Below, in pieces: positions 19,412-30,872 of a stretch of 64,000 nt of DNA. Origin of the DNA: Parietaria judaica. Taxonomy: Eukaryota; Streptophyta; Magnoliopsida; Rosales; Urticaceae. Made by a program: the position numbers and the translations under genes. Where the stretch lies: assembly GCA_954871525.1 (NCBI GenBank), contig OX940870.1, positions 16,957,501 to 17,021,500 on the forward strand, read 5' to 3'. The notes under the pieces were generated by a model. That model had not been told where the DNA came from. It saw only the letters and a list, made by a program, of their open reading frames with translations, and ran no database searches. Positions within the stretch are counted from its first letter, which is position 1. Each line of letters starts with the position of its first letter.

Positions 19412-21775
19412 ATGGGCCCAAAAAAGGTTGTAGAAAATTGGTGAACGAAATTTCTGACCACAGATTCTCCTAAGTCGGTTCTAAAACCTAAGGATCTTAC
19501 CATGATCCAGGTAAAATATAACATCCCGCAATCATTTCACTTAGGTTGCCGGGTCCAAATGAATATGACGATGAGCAGAACATGGACGGCAGGGTCTGTG
19601 TCTACGAAAGGTTTTTTGAGTCCGGGGAGCTTATATTTCTTATTCCCGAGCTCGTTCTAAAATATATTTCCTACTTAGGCAGTTTAGTCATCATTTTTTT
19701 CCGGGTCTTGATGGCCTTTCTTTTCCGAGCCCACGAGTGCCTGCATGTGCTTACACTCGAGGACCTATTGCTTGGTTTGGTCGTCAAGGCTAATAGTAAA
19801 GCCAAGGGTAGGTTTTTCGTATCCGTCAAGGAAGGGTAGGTATTGACGGGTTTTCCTAAGAAGGAGAGCAAATGGACCCATAAATATTTTTTTTTTTCTC
19901 GCCGGCCAGGAAACGCTTGGTTCTTGGCCGTCATATAAGAATGCATGGGTCCCCAAGATAGGTGAGAATCTGGGTGGTTGCTTTTAGATTCCTATTCGGG
20001 TTTTTATCTGTATTTGCTGATTTGTTTTTCTGTTAGTGCAGCTGAGGATCTCGAGAAGCCTAAATCATGCCCATCACAAACGAGTGGAGGGCATTGAAGA
20101 AGAGGCTATTCCCCAACATTCTCGAATTCTGGTCGTAGTTCACTCAACATAGATTCGAGTCCGTTGGATTATGGCTCGAGGAAGAAGAGGATGAGTTCAT
20201 TCTGTACGACACCAACAGTTTTGATTTTCCGGGTAAGATTCTGTTCCTAAACTCTACGATTTGGATTCTTCTTATTTATTTTGGGTTTAAGAAAAATGGA
20301 TATTTTACCTGCAGAGGAAATGGAAGTTGCTCGTCTAAGGGCTTGAGCCTTCGTGCGAGACGGAGGCTGGAGGAACAGGCTGATGCATCCAGCTCGGCGC
20401 CGCAGCCGAAGAAAGAAGTTTGAGTCAGTGCGGCTGAGACCTCTTAAGAGGTTGTCTGTCAAGAGACGTTGAGGAGGGTTGAGGAGGCTCTTGCTGAAGT
20501 TACAAAGTAGGTGGCCCGGGCAGGGGATGTCGTCGAGCTCTCCGACGACGGAGACAATACTCCGGAAGCCAAACTTGTGGCTAAAGTTTTTGAGGGTAAG
20601 AATACCCCTCCTCCTGTTCCTATCCATCCTCTCAAGGACGTGACTCGTCCTTCCCAGAACGCAGCCCGTTCCAAGACGGAGATGGAAGCTGCGGTGAAGC
20701 GACCGCGGGAGGGGGGCAATTCTGAAGCCCGCAAGAAGGCGAGGTGGAACTCGACTCCGAAGGAAGCTCCCAAGGCCTTGGAAGGCTAAAGGGAAAGAGC
20801 CTCATTGCAAGGTTGATTGCTCCCGGAAGCCTCGCTGGGGTAAGTCAGGAGAGAGGGCGGCGTTATCCAGCCTTGTGATCGGAAAAAAGGATGGGGATAA
20901 TGTGCCTCTTAAGGCGGGGAAGGAGAAAGAGATCATTTGCAAAGCCGGGTGCACTTGGCATGGGGACAAAAGGTCTCGATAAAGTACCCAAGGTTGCAGC
21001 TAGCCTGCTCAGGCAGCTTACGAATAGCGGGGTCGGCAGGGTCCCGAGGCGCATTGTTGAGAAGCCAATCTACAAGGTAGTCTTGGCACTAAAAGTTCAC
21101 GTAATAAAATTTAAGATTTCTATTTGTATTAACTCTATTTTTAGACACGGACAAAGGACGGGCTGAAGAAGTGGTCAAAAAGAAAGAGGAAGAGGCAGCA
21201 ACGCTGAGAGAAGACGTCAGTGCCTTACCATCGAATTGGTTGAGGTTCGGCAGTAGTCACTCGATCGCGAGGCCGAGAAAAATGTTATCCGATCTCGTTA
21301 CCCCTGAAGGGTTAATGAAAGGGACGCGTTGATCGAGTGGTATAAAGGTACGGCTGCCGACAATTGTTTCCTTGACCAAGCCGAATGATGCCTCGAGTTG
21401 GTCCAGGACGTGATTGACGGATAGGTCACTGATTTCGCGGCCGAGAATGAGGTCCAAAAAGGCAACGTTGTCTGCTACCAGGCTATGTTGGAGGGAACAC
21501 TGGTGCCTCCGATAGGGTCTCCGCCCATATCTCCTGATCCAGACTTTACCGAGCTCCCCTTTGCAGATCAGAGTGCCTTGCCCGAGCAGCAAGTTACCAA
21601 GGAGCCCTGTGAAGAGCGTGCCCTCGAAGAGCCCGTTGTTAAGGAGTTTGTCGTTGAAGAGCCCTCAGCCGAGGAGGTCGTAACCAAAGAGCCCACCGAT
21701 CAAGAAGATCTGGCCGGTGAAGAGAGAGAGAATGAGGAGGAGGAGATTGTGAACGTCATTGGGGTTGACGCCTAG
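19412..21775 (+). pseudogene. spliced antisense accessory gene of element B
   Basis: Homologue of the gene at 10112-7466. Exon 1 (19412-19961) starts MGPKKVVENW, then stop, and continues with DSPKSVLKPKDL and the domain IPELVLKYISYL ... RAHECLHVLTLEDLLLGLVVKAN. Introns: 19962-20041 (GTGAGA..TGCAG), 20233-20314 (GTAAGA..TGCAG) and one ending at 21144 (TTTTTAG), whose donor is degraded. Exon 3 has VVELSDDGDNTPEA, DVTRPSQN and a bipartite basic motif; exon 4 (21145-21775) keeps WYKGTAADN and the Glu/Pro acidic tail but lacks most of the coiled coil present in A, so an internal deletion occurred. Several stops and frame shifts. Confidence 0.8.
20697..20744 (+). other. bipartite NLS-like motif in antisense protein of B
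   Basis: Codes KRPREGGNSEARKKAR; aligned with KRPHEGEDSGVRKRVK of A. Confidence 0.55.
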
Positions 21776-22189
21776 ACCAGTCCCCCATTTTTTTATTTTA
21801 TGAATATAGCCTAAGGCCAGAATAATTTCTATGGGCAAGTCTACGGAGGCTTGAACCCTTTTTTTTGTAAGGTTTGGATTTTCCCGCGGTTAGGGCCTTC
21901 ACTTACGCTATAAATTCCCATTGCTCTAGCTAATTTTCTTCTAAAGTTTTTCTAGATGAAGGAAAAGTTTCTACTTGGCTACGTAAACTTTAGACAAACT
22001 ATTATAAATTTATTCGTATAAATAAACTTAAATTATTCGTCTAAATAACTTTAAGACAAACTTTTTTGATAAAGTATAAAAGAAGGTTGTCCAAGGTCGA
22101 CTTGTTGCTTCTTGCTATCGATCATTTTCGCCCGTTCGTACAGTTATTTGTAGCCTCCGTCCCTGAAATAGATATGTTTGTAGGCTTGG
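21776..22189. other. 3' flank of antisense gene of B
   Basis: Shares short segments (GCCTAAGGCC, GGCTTGAACCC) with the corresponding place in A and contains AT-rich sequence with no coding potential. Probably the antisense transcript's 3' untranslated region. Confidence 0.45.
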
Positions 22190-22199
22190 GTCTATCGCC

Positions 22200-22375
22200 C
22201 GATTAGTCTAGTTGTTTTTAGGGAATGGGTTTGTTACCCGGTTAGGTTGATTGCCTTAGAGGATGGGTCTGTTACCCGGTTAGGCTTGTTGCCTTTAGAG
22301 TGTGGGTCTGTTACTCGGTTAAGCTTGTTGCCTTAGAACTTGGGTCTGTTACCCGGTAGGCTTGTTGCCTTAGGA
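22200..22375. repeat. 38-bp tandem array of element B
   Basis: About four copies of a unit reading GGGTCTGTTACCCGGTTAGGCTTGTTGCCTTAG over its core; this is the reverse complement of the array at 6640-6886 in A, and it holds the same GGGT-ACCC and AGGC-GCCT mini stems. It lies between the two convergent genes of B. Confidence 0.88.
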
Positions 22376-22479
22376 AAAAATTTTCAAATATTTTTACCTC
22401 AATGATGTGGATTCTCCAGTTTTGCACTTTGTAATGGTGGGTCAGATTTGGTTTGAGTTTTTGATTGAGACTGTGCCCA

Positions 22480-22545
22480 TTTTCAGGCAGGCTGCTTAAG
22501 TACCCTGTATTTTGGGATTAAGTCACCGGGTAGGTCAGGTTAGGC
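22480..22545 (-). ncRNA. hairpin block remnant of element B
   Basis: Minus strand: GACTTAATCCC, then GGGTACTTAAGCAGCC and ATGGGCACAG, matching the 3' half of the block at 6474-6546. The GAACTACG arm has been lost, so only the inner CCC/GGG stem could form. Confidence 0.45.
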
Positions 22546-22549
22546 GTAG

Positions 22550-23789
22550 TATATCCTTAAGTGCATGGCGTTCAACTACGTAGAACTCTTTTCCTTTCTG
22601 GAGTGGCTAGCCGGTATACTTCTGGTTTTACTACTTCCGTAAAGATGTAAGGTCCTTCCCAGTTGGCGCAAAGCTTACCCGAATTTAACTCGGCGGTGTT
22701 CTGGAAAACCCTTTTTAGGACCAACTCTCCTACAATGAATTTTCGACGTCTGACCTTTGAATTATAGTACCGCGCTATCGAACTTTGATAGTTGGTTATC
22801 CTTATCAAAGCTTGTTCTCGTCTCGTCTCTCGTTGACGTGGTCAAGTTGGTATTCCCTCATTTTGTCATTGAGATCTGCATTCAAAGGTGCATGTTCTCT
22901 TCGAAGGCTGCGTGTCTCTATCCCGGCTGGTAATACGGCTTCGGTGCCATATACCATTGAGAATGGAGTTTTTGCGGTGGCCCTACGCGGGGTAGTCTCT
23001 AGGACCATGGGACTCCTATGAGCTCATCGGCCCTTTTTGGTGTTTAAGCGTATCTTGATTCCATCAACGATAATCTGATTGGCTACCTCGGCTTGGTCGT
23101 TGCCTTGAGGTTACCTCAGAGTGGATGTGTTCAAGGATATCTTCCAGTTGATGCAGAAGTTTTGGAATCTCATAGAAATGAAGTAGGGTCCATTGTGCGC
23201 AATTATTTCCTTTGGGAGGCCGAAACGACTAATGATGTTTTTCCAAAGGAAATGTTCTACATCTACATCTTTGATGTTGGCGTATGCTTCAGCCTCTACC
23301 CATTTAGAGAAGTAGTCTTTACGACTAGTAGGAATATTTTCCCAGCCGGGGCTAGGGAAAATGTCCGACTATATCCATAGAGCATTTCATGAATGGGTAT
23401 GGTACGGATACTGTTGAGAGTTCTTCTGTTGGCCAGTGTATGGACGGGGAGTGTCCTTGGTATTTGTCGCATTTCCAGGGGTAGGCTTCTCCGTCTGCTA
23501 GCATGATGATCCAGAAGAAGCCTTGCCTTCTTGCTTTGTTTGCCAAAGATCTTCCTCCGTAATGATTGCCACATTACCCATCGTGAATCTCGTGAAGTAC
23601 AATTTGAGCTTCGGCCTTTCCCAAGCATCTTAGGTAGAGCCCAGTATAACTACGTTTGTACAATTTTCCCCCGATCATGCAGAATCTGGCACTTTGCATT
23701 CGTAGTTTCATGGCCTTCAGCTTATCTTGGTGTTTGGTTTCAGTTAGAATATAATTGATGATTGGGGTTCTCAAATCATCTTCTTCCAT
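22550..23789 (-). pseudogene. integrase of element B
   Basis: N-terminal part (23789-23300) reads [53 protein letters not shown] (first catalytic Asp). The middle is frame-shifted and altered. The C-terminal part (about 23010-22560) reads [36 protein letters not shown] and [12 protein letters not shown] (GPY/F). Homologous along its length to 5166-6453 in A. Multiple stops; inactive. Confidence 0.88.
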
Positions 23790-23799
23790 TTGGATAGTG

Positions 23800-24590
23800 A
23801 AAAATTCGCGTGTTACGCTGGGTTTGTCTATTGATTCGACTGGGATTACCCTTTTTTTTTTGGGTCCAAGGTTGAAGCTAATCCAGCCAATGCGTATGCC
23901 GATGCATTCTCGCTCCTTGATTTTTGGACTACCTTCAGCGTGATCGAACTGCTCGATTAAGCCCTTTACTACGCGAGATATATGTCCATCCTCTCATCTC
24001 GAGTGTGATATTCGCTTCTGATTTGACTAGTAATAGCTTAGAGTCAGAATGGTAATAGCTTGGATTACCCTCATTGTTTGTTGCGTGGAACTTTAGTCTA
24101 AAGGACTGTTCCAACACTTCCCTGTGGGGGATATCAAACGGATTCCGATCCCTGACCCTCCTTGATTGGAGGCCCCATCCACTTCGAGTCTCCAGTCTTC
24201 ATTTTCGTGACCCTCTTCTGAGCCATCGGTTGGTAATTGAATTATAAAGTCTACCAGTACTTGTGATTTCGCACAATTATGGATCTTGTATTCTATATCA
24301 AACTCGCTTAACTCGAATTCCCATTTGGTGAATCTTCCCGATTGGTTCAGGCTGTGGAGTATGATTCTCAAAGGTTGGGTGCTCATGACCATGATGGCGT
24401 GGGATTGGAAGTAAGGCCGAAACTTTCTCGATGCGGTTATCATTGCAAGTTCGATTTTTTCCATGGCAGGGTATCTAGTTTTAGCATCCTGTGATGACTT
24501 GCTGATGTAGAATATTGGTCTTTGTTCTCCACAATCTTCTCTTACAATCACCCCATTTACTATCGATAAAGAGACAACCATATACAAGTA
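23800..24590 (-). pseudogene. RNase H and second RNase H of element B
   Basis: First RNase H: SIVNGVIVREDCGEQRPIFY to SEFDIEYKIHNCAKSQ (24587-24260). Second RNase H: WRLEVDGASNQGGSGIGIRL (about 24200-24140) and LKFHATNNE, then a badly broken remainder to 23800. Confirms the dual RNase H layout of the family. Confidence 0.84.
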
Positions 24591-24599
24591 TAATGGCTC

Positions 24600-25727
24600 C
24601 CCCTAGATTGGTTTAGTGAGTATGGGTGGTGTTGAAATATATCTTTTCAGCTTTTGGATTCACACTACTAAGTCCATATAAGCTTTTTGTTCCCTTTCAA
24701 CAATTTGTAGAAGGGTAAACATTTGTCCGTCTCTCTAGATATGAAGCGATTGAGAGCTGCGATTCTTGCGATTAATCTTTGCGTTTCTCTAAGAGTCCTT
24801 GGAGAGCTTTGATCTAGTTGGGATTGGCTTTTATTCCTCGCTGTGTGACCAAGTAACCCAGGAATTTCCCTGAAGTTACTCTGAAGGTTCATGTTGTCGG
24901 GTTAAGCTTCATTTGATAGTTACGTAGTATTGCAAAGCATTCCTCTAGCTGGGATACGCGATTCGTTGATTGGGAGTATTTTACCAGCATGTCGTCGATA
25001 TATATTTCCATATTTTTACCGAGCTGCTCGACAAACATCTCGTTGACTAATCTTTGGTATGTGGCCTCGGTATTTTATAGTCCGAAGGGCATAACTTTAT
25101 AGCAGTATATGCCTCTATCGGTTATGAAAGTCGTTTTCTCTTGGTCCTCCTGGTGCATAAGGATTTGCTTGTATCCTGAAAATGCATCCATGAACGAGAT
25201 TAATTCGTGCCCGCATGTTGCTTCAACCAGGCGATCGATATGGGGCATAGGGAAACTGTCTTTGGGACATGCTTTGTTCAAGTCAATAAAGTAAATGTAG
25301 ACTCTGGCCTTTCCGTTCTTCTTTTTCACTACGACTGTTTTTGCTAATCATTCTGGGTATTTAACTTCCCGAATAGACCTGGTTTGCAACAGCTTTGTAA
25401 CTTCTTCGTTCATAGCTAGAGCCCGGTCTGGGCCCAGTTTGCGCCTTTATTCACCAGCTTATAGCTGGGATCCATATTTAGGCGGTGGGTTGTGATGCTT
25501 GGGTCTATCCCAAGAATTTCTTCGTGGGACCAAGCAAAAAAATCCCGGTTCTTGGTGAGGAATTTGAGGAGTTCCTTTCTAACGTTGTTGTCTAATCTAA
25601 CTCCTATCCTTACCAGGTGATCCGGGTTTTCGGGGTTGATTTGGACTTGGGCCGTCATTTCCACGTTGGGACTGTCCGGGTCGGTGGTCCCTTCCTGGCC
25701 ATCCTCCTCTTTTTCGTCTACTCTCAT
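24600..25727 (-). pseudogene. reverse transcriptase of element B
   Basis: Linker LKFLTKNRDFFAWSHEEILGIDP, then KKKNGKARVYIYFIDLNKACPKDSFPMPHIDRLVEA split at 20 residues across 25329-25240, MDAFSGYKQI, KVMPFGL and the YIDDM box at about 25003-24989. Stops interrupt between these blocks. The downstream part (ALNRFISRETDKCLPFYKLL) is recognisable to about 24670. Confidence 0.89.
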
Positions 25728-25739
25728 TAATTGCTATGC

Positions 25740-26180
25740 AGTAGATTTCTTTTGGTCATCCCCGGTGGCTTGAATGTTTCGGAGTGCACTCACGTAGCAG
25801 ATCCTGGACTGCTTCTGGTTTCCTTTGATTTTGGACAATTTTTGCTTCTCTGTTCAGGAAGCGGATTAGTTGATGGTAAGTGAAGGGTACGACATTCATC
25901 ATTTGCAGCCACATCCTTCCCAGTATCATGTTGTATACTGATGGGCAATCCAACACCAAAAAATTCTTGATTGTTCCCACCCCGGCTGGGGCGATTGGCA
26001 GCCGCACTATGCGTGTTGAATTGATCGTTCCTCCATCGAATCCGGTTAGCGAGATACATTCCCTGTTGATCTCTGTTTCTTCGACTCCCATCTTCAGTAA
26101 TGGATCCAGAAAAATTACGTCAACTGAATTCCCGTTATCGATATAGAATTATGTCCATTGTGTACGAGGAGACCAGGAGT
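25740..26180 (-). pseudogene. protease region of element B
   Basis: GVEETEINRECISLTGFDGG and FLVLDCPSVYNMILGRMWL (26091-25880) match the protease section of A. The active-site D-N-G-x-S loop lies just upstream, about 26150-26110, and is only partly readable. Inactive because of frame changes. Confidence 0.8.
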
Positions 26181-26415
26181 GTGACAACTAGCGCATCGTT
26201 GTGCGGTCCGACTAGGGTAGCAGCCCATTGTCCTTGAACTTGATCTCATAACCCGGCTCCTATCTTGGGAGGACTATTTGCCCAGCCTTGAGCCTTCCTT
26301 GGTGAGCCTTGATTGAGTTGATTGAGTTTTCATGCAACTTCGATCCTCCTACTATTGTGTAGATTCTTCCTATGGTATCTGGGATTTCATTCAGCTACTC
26401 GCTGGCTTCTTCTGA

Positions 26416-28244
26416 TTATTCGAATTCTTGCTCTTCGGGCTCTTCGAGCATGTGTACTACGCCTCTCTTGTTCGGCTGAGTATTTCCTTTTAGTGGCCCT
26501 TGCTGTTCGGCCCTTTTCTGGTGGTTGTAAGATTTGTCTTGCTGGGGATTATGTCCGGTGGATTGCCTGTTTTTCAGCTCATTGCCCAAAGATATTTCTC
26601 CTAGTTCCCTATTGATGTATTTCTCTGCTAGGCGGGCACGGAGCACCATGAAATTTTTGTGTGGTGTCCGAACATGTTGTGGAAGTTACACCAGGCTTTG
26701 GGGTCGTGCCGCGGGAATATATCGGGGTTGTACGGTGGGAGATCTTTTGAACTTACTAGTACTTCTCCCGATACTTCCTTGGCTTCTGCCTGCACTTCAA
26801 AATCCACGGTTTCTGAGTTTACGTTGAAACGTAGGATTTTGTGGGTTCGGTACATTGTTTCCCCTTTGGTTTCCAGCTTGAAAAGGGTACCTTTGGACGG
26901 GAGAGGTTATTCTCTGTCCCCGGAAAGCATTGTGGTGACCTCTGGCTCTACGCTGTACTGCCTGGTTGGGCGGAACTTGGTTTCGTTTCAGGTCCGACTG
27001 GAGGTCGTGCTTCCTCCACAGGGATTCTATATTTTCATCGTGTTTGATCCAATTGGAAGATCTGTGAATTAGATCTTCAATGGAGTTGTAATGATTCACG
27101 ACGATGTCCGTTTTGAACTTCGAGTCGTACTACAATCCGGCTATGAGAGCGGCTATGGCGGTTTCGTCACTGATTTCGTTTATTTTGACCATGATCTTCT
27201 TGAACCTGGCCATGAAATCCCGAAGTGACTCTCCTCTTTCTTGCTGTAATGCATAGAGGTTTGCTACTATTGTCTCAGTCTCCATGAACATGGAGAAGTG
27301 TTTGAGAAAAACGGTTGTCAGTTGTTCAAAGTATTCGATGGATCGAGGTTCCAACTTTATAAACCACTCCATCGCCGGGCCAACCAAGTTTTCAGCAAAT
27401 TATTGGCATCGCCCAACGTCTAACTCGTGTGCCTTTCGGCTCAAATCTAATTTGGGATCAGACGTCCCATTGTACCTTGGCAGGTTCACACGTCCGCAGT
27501 CCCTGAGCTTTACGCTGGCTATGGCGAGTGAGAAAGGCGTCCTTCTCGATTCTTTCACTAACTGTTCAATTATAGGGGCCGATCTAGTAGCTCTCTGGAC
27601 CTGAGAGTGCACTCAAATGAGTTTCTCATTCATTTTCTCTATTGTGCGTTTCATTTCCTCTTATTCTGTGCCTTGAGGAGCTGGCTCGGGATGCACAGGA
27701 TGGTGAGGTTCCTGTTCGTATATTGGATTCAGATATCTTAAATAAGGGGTGGATTGGCCTCGAGGTCCGTAGCTGGTGTCGTGATTCTTCCCGTAGCCTC
27801 CCGAGTGACTCGGACGGTCAGGGCTATGGCGACCGTTTGATGTGAAGTTTTCTCTTCCAGCCGGGTCGACCCTTGATACTGGGTTGAAAATAATTTGCTC
27901 CCTGTCAGCAGGCGGCGGAGGCGTAACGGGTCTCGGGCCACTGGGCACTCAAGGAAGTTTATGCCTGAGGCTCGCGGGTTGTCCATATTGGCGAAATTGA
28001 AGTGGACCGCGTTGAGGTTAGCCCTGCCTTAATGTCCAGAGCTTTGTCCCGGTTCTAGCCGGCCAGATTGTTGGTGATGCTCATTTTGGGCTTGATTTGC
28101 TATGAGAATGTTGAGCTGGTTGCGTAGATCTTGATTCTCCGTGTTTCTTGCCTCTAGCTGAGACTTTAGGTTGCTGGTTTCAGTGCTTTGCCTGGGGTTG
28201 CCAACCTCGGACTCTGTCACAATCTGAATCTCGACGTTGCTCAT
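26416..28244 (-). pseudogene. gag of element B
   Basis: Starts at MSNVEIQIVTESEVG (ATG at 28244), a coiled/charged N-terminus followed by a Pro-rich stretch, then the gag core GPAMEWFIKLEPRS, TVFLKHFSMFMETET, RDFMARFKKIMVK (27387-27150) and the knuckle WCNFHNMFGHHTK (about 26700), whose last Cys is lost by a one-base shift. Ends near MLEEPEEQEFE. Several frame changes and stops. Confidence 0.88.
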
Positions 28245-28285
28245 ATTCGCAAAGTTCTTTTGAGCTCGTAGATGTTAGACGGATC

Positions 28286-28309
28286 AATTTCCCACAGACG
28301 GTGCCAAAC
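28286..28309 (-). promoter_or_regulatory. primer-binding site of element B
   Basis: Minus strand GTTTGGCACCGTCTGTGGG directly follows the 5' LTR end; same position and nearly the same bases as in A. Confidence 0.8.
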
Positions 28310-29138
28310 TGTTGACGTGGTTTCCCACCTCAAACAGTTAGTGTGACTTATAAGTGTATAATACGCATGTGACTAGGATTTGGTTGAATTCGATCTGTCA
28401 TGTTGCAAGCTCTCGATCAGTCTATACGTATATATAAAATCAATATAAATGAGACGAGTTTTTTTTTTATAGAGGTTCGTCCCAAGGCGGTAGTTGACTA
28501 CGTCCTCTGTTAGTTTATTGCGACAATGAACATGGACGGAAAGCTACAAGCAGCAAATCACGCCTAAGAGAAGATAAGAAAGGGAAAGTGTGAAAAGAAT
28601 ACAAGGAAATCTCAAAGTATACTATAATGGCTGACAACAATTTTTCCAATGTATTCTCTAAGGGTTGTGTGTGTTGATCTGAGGTCGAGCTTGGTATTTA
28701 TAGGCTTCACTTCTTCCCATTGGACTTCCCGGATTCTTTGAGTCGTTCTTCCGAGCTGAGCGGGTTTAATGGCTCATCTTGATGACGCGTGTCCCACGAC
28801 TGCACACTCTTTGTCGAGTTTTAAATATACCCATTGAAGACTTGACGTCGTGTTCCTGGTCTTCAGGTTGATTTGAAATAAGGAAGACGGCTAGGAAATG
28901 TGACGATTTTGCCCTTCTTCTTCTAGGTTGACGATGGGTAGCTTGTTGGCCTTTGGGCCGGATAGCTTCCTCTTCATTGGGCTTTTTCTTGCCTGAATAT
29001 CCTGATGGGCTTCGCGAGTAGGCCTTTATGAATTTTTTTCTTATTCTTTAAGGCCTATTATCATTGTTGTCAATTTAATTAATTCACAAATTTGTCCTAT
29101 ATGTCGTATTAAAATAACAACGGAGTTTTACATCAACA
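28310..29138 (-). repeat. 5' LTR of element B
   Basis: 829 bp, TGTTGATG to CCACGTCAACA on the minus strand, paired with 17812-18618. The TATA-like run TATAAATACC is at about 28702-28693. More diverged from its partner than the two LTRs of A are from each other. Confidence 0.94.
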
Positions 29139-29267
29139 TTCAGCATCCCCACCATCTCCCCATTGGATATATAGTCATATAATGATTGTCTTCAGCAACG
29201 ATTAAGTCGTGTATAAATAAGCCAAGTTTAATATGGATCAGCAACGACGTATAAAACTTCTTTTTTT

Positions 29268-29740
29268 TCTTCAGAATTTTATATCATGGTAAAATGGGCA
29301 GTCATTCAAGAGTTGTGAGTAGAAACAATCCCTATACTCACGCATGCTATCCCTTTAAATATAACACCATGCTGATTCCCTTGTATCGAACATCGAAACT
29401 AGGTTTTCATTGTCGAACCTATCAATGATCAGCGTCCTAAATTCGTTCCATATGGTGTTTTCTACACGCCTTTTTTGACTTCTCTACCAATACAATACTA
29501 TCCCACCTAGTTGCAATATAGCCAATTCTATGAACATCGTTTGTGCGACTCTTAGTGATCTAAAAAGTGCCTCGATCTCAGTAACGAATATTCCAATGTT
29601 CCCATGTCATGGTCCATAGTAGTAAGGCGGTCTGCAATGTCTGAAGGCTTTGACGGCCTCCGTACCGAATGGTCTAGGTCTTTGATTAACCACATCTACT
29701 TTAATATCAATACCCTGCATTTTAACAAAATAGAACGATA
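29268..29740 (-). pseudogene. retrotransposon gag-like relic, not Tat type
   Basis: Minus-strand reading, with stops, gives FRHCRPPYYYGP, IGIFVTEIEALFRSL, ELAILQLGGIVLYW, TIWNEFRTLIIDRF and MREYRDCFYSQLLNDCP. The spacing of P-P-x-Y/F-x-G, the E-I-E-x-x-F box, the L-x-G-x-x-x-x-W box and the F-x-x-x-F-x-x-x-x-R-F box is that of a Ty3/gypsy gag core, closer to chromovirus-type gag than to A or B. No zinc knuckle or pol follows; the left side was cut by element B. Confidence 0.5.
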
Positions 29741-29849
29741 TTAACTACAATCTTTTTCATGTTCACTCAACATATTATGTTGAGTAGATTGATGACCCTT
29801 CAAGCAAAAGTTTGTTCCAGATTTCATGTTTTTCTTTGAGGGGTAAAGC

Positions 29850-30426
29850 CAGGGGCGGAACGAGGGTGGCCGCCCCCACTTGGTATGAACACGTTATTTT
29901 TATTTTTATTGATTCATATAATTAAAAGTTTATATATAAATTATAAATATAGTATGTATAGACTAAATATCACTACAACCTAGTGGAATTTTGTTACCTT
30001 TAAAGTTCTGCTCCAAGTTATAGCCCTTGGTTCAATTCCCAAACTCACCATATATTTTTTAATGTTTTTTAGCAACACTTTTTATGATTGTAACTTTTTT
30101 TTTCATGGTTTTTTTTGTACTTTACTTAATTATAGGTATACTAAAACGATTACAACTTACAAAATTAGAGAATAAAAACTACCAATCAATATAAGACGTG
30201 CAAAGTTTTAAATATTGAAACAAAAAATTATATTAAAATTTTCGAGAACGTAACATGTAGTTTCTAATCATATAAAGACCCTAATGAACTATTTTCATAA
30301 ACCAAAAGTTCATAAAAAATAGTTATAATGCAATATTTAATAGTAGTTTCAATATCTCGTTTTATTATAAAATTTATAACCAATTAATTTCGCCCCCTCT
30401 TAGTCAGAGCTCTGGCTCCGCCCCTG
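29850..30426. mobile_element. non-autonomous hAT-type DNA element
   Basis: 577-bp element with short inverted ends, CAGGGGCGGA at the left and TCCGCCCCTG at the right, flanked by a perfect 8-bp duplication GGTAAAGC (29842-29849 and 30427-30434). Ends and duplication length fit hAT elements. The interior is AT-rich and has no transposase ORF, so it would need a transposase from elsewhere. Confidence 0.88.
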
Positions 30427-30434
30427 GGTAAAGC

Positions 30435-30872
30435 TATATGTCATTCCAGATTTTAGGTTTTGCTTTAAGGGTTAAAGTTATATTTTATATAGGAAAAGTG
30501 AAAAGAAAAGTTAGATTTACCATTGCCGGTATGTTGGCAAGATGATCAGAGCAGCGGGCGATGATTGGAAAGAGTAACTCTGAAGTTCTATTATCTTGAC
30601 AGAGTTTGTGATATATTTTCTCATTACATGATCGATTATTGATATAAATGAAAAGTGGTGATGTTTGAGAAAAAACTCAACCTTATTGTTGAATGGTGGT
30701 GATATTTGTAAAATTAATTGAATTGTATACGTTGTGTTTTTTCTTTTCTTTTTTTAATTTCTTTTTGTTTTTTAATAAATAACTAAACTAACGACTTGCA
30801 AGGAATTTGTTTTCTCAGTATGAAAAAGATGTTAATAAAAATATTAAAAACAAATGTATTTTGGATTCATAT
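30435..30872. other. AT-rich spacer
   Basis: No ORF, repeat or splice signal I can support. It continues the sequence interrupted by the hAT-type element and ends at the target duplication CATAT of LTR X1. Confidence 0.5.

Larger units (their letters stand above)
17812..29138 (-). mobile_element. Ty3/gypsy LTR retrotransposon B (same family as A), complete
   Basis: Full-length copy on the minus strand: 5' LTR 29138-28310, primer-binding site, gag, PR, RT, RNase H, second RNase H, integrase, hairpin block remnant, 38-bp array, convergent antisense gene (plus strand), polypurine tract, 3' LTR 18618-17812. The 5 bases left of it are TTCAC (17807-17811) and right of it TTCAG (29139-29143), a target duplication with one change. 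All coding parts carry more decay than A. Confidence 0.95.
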
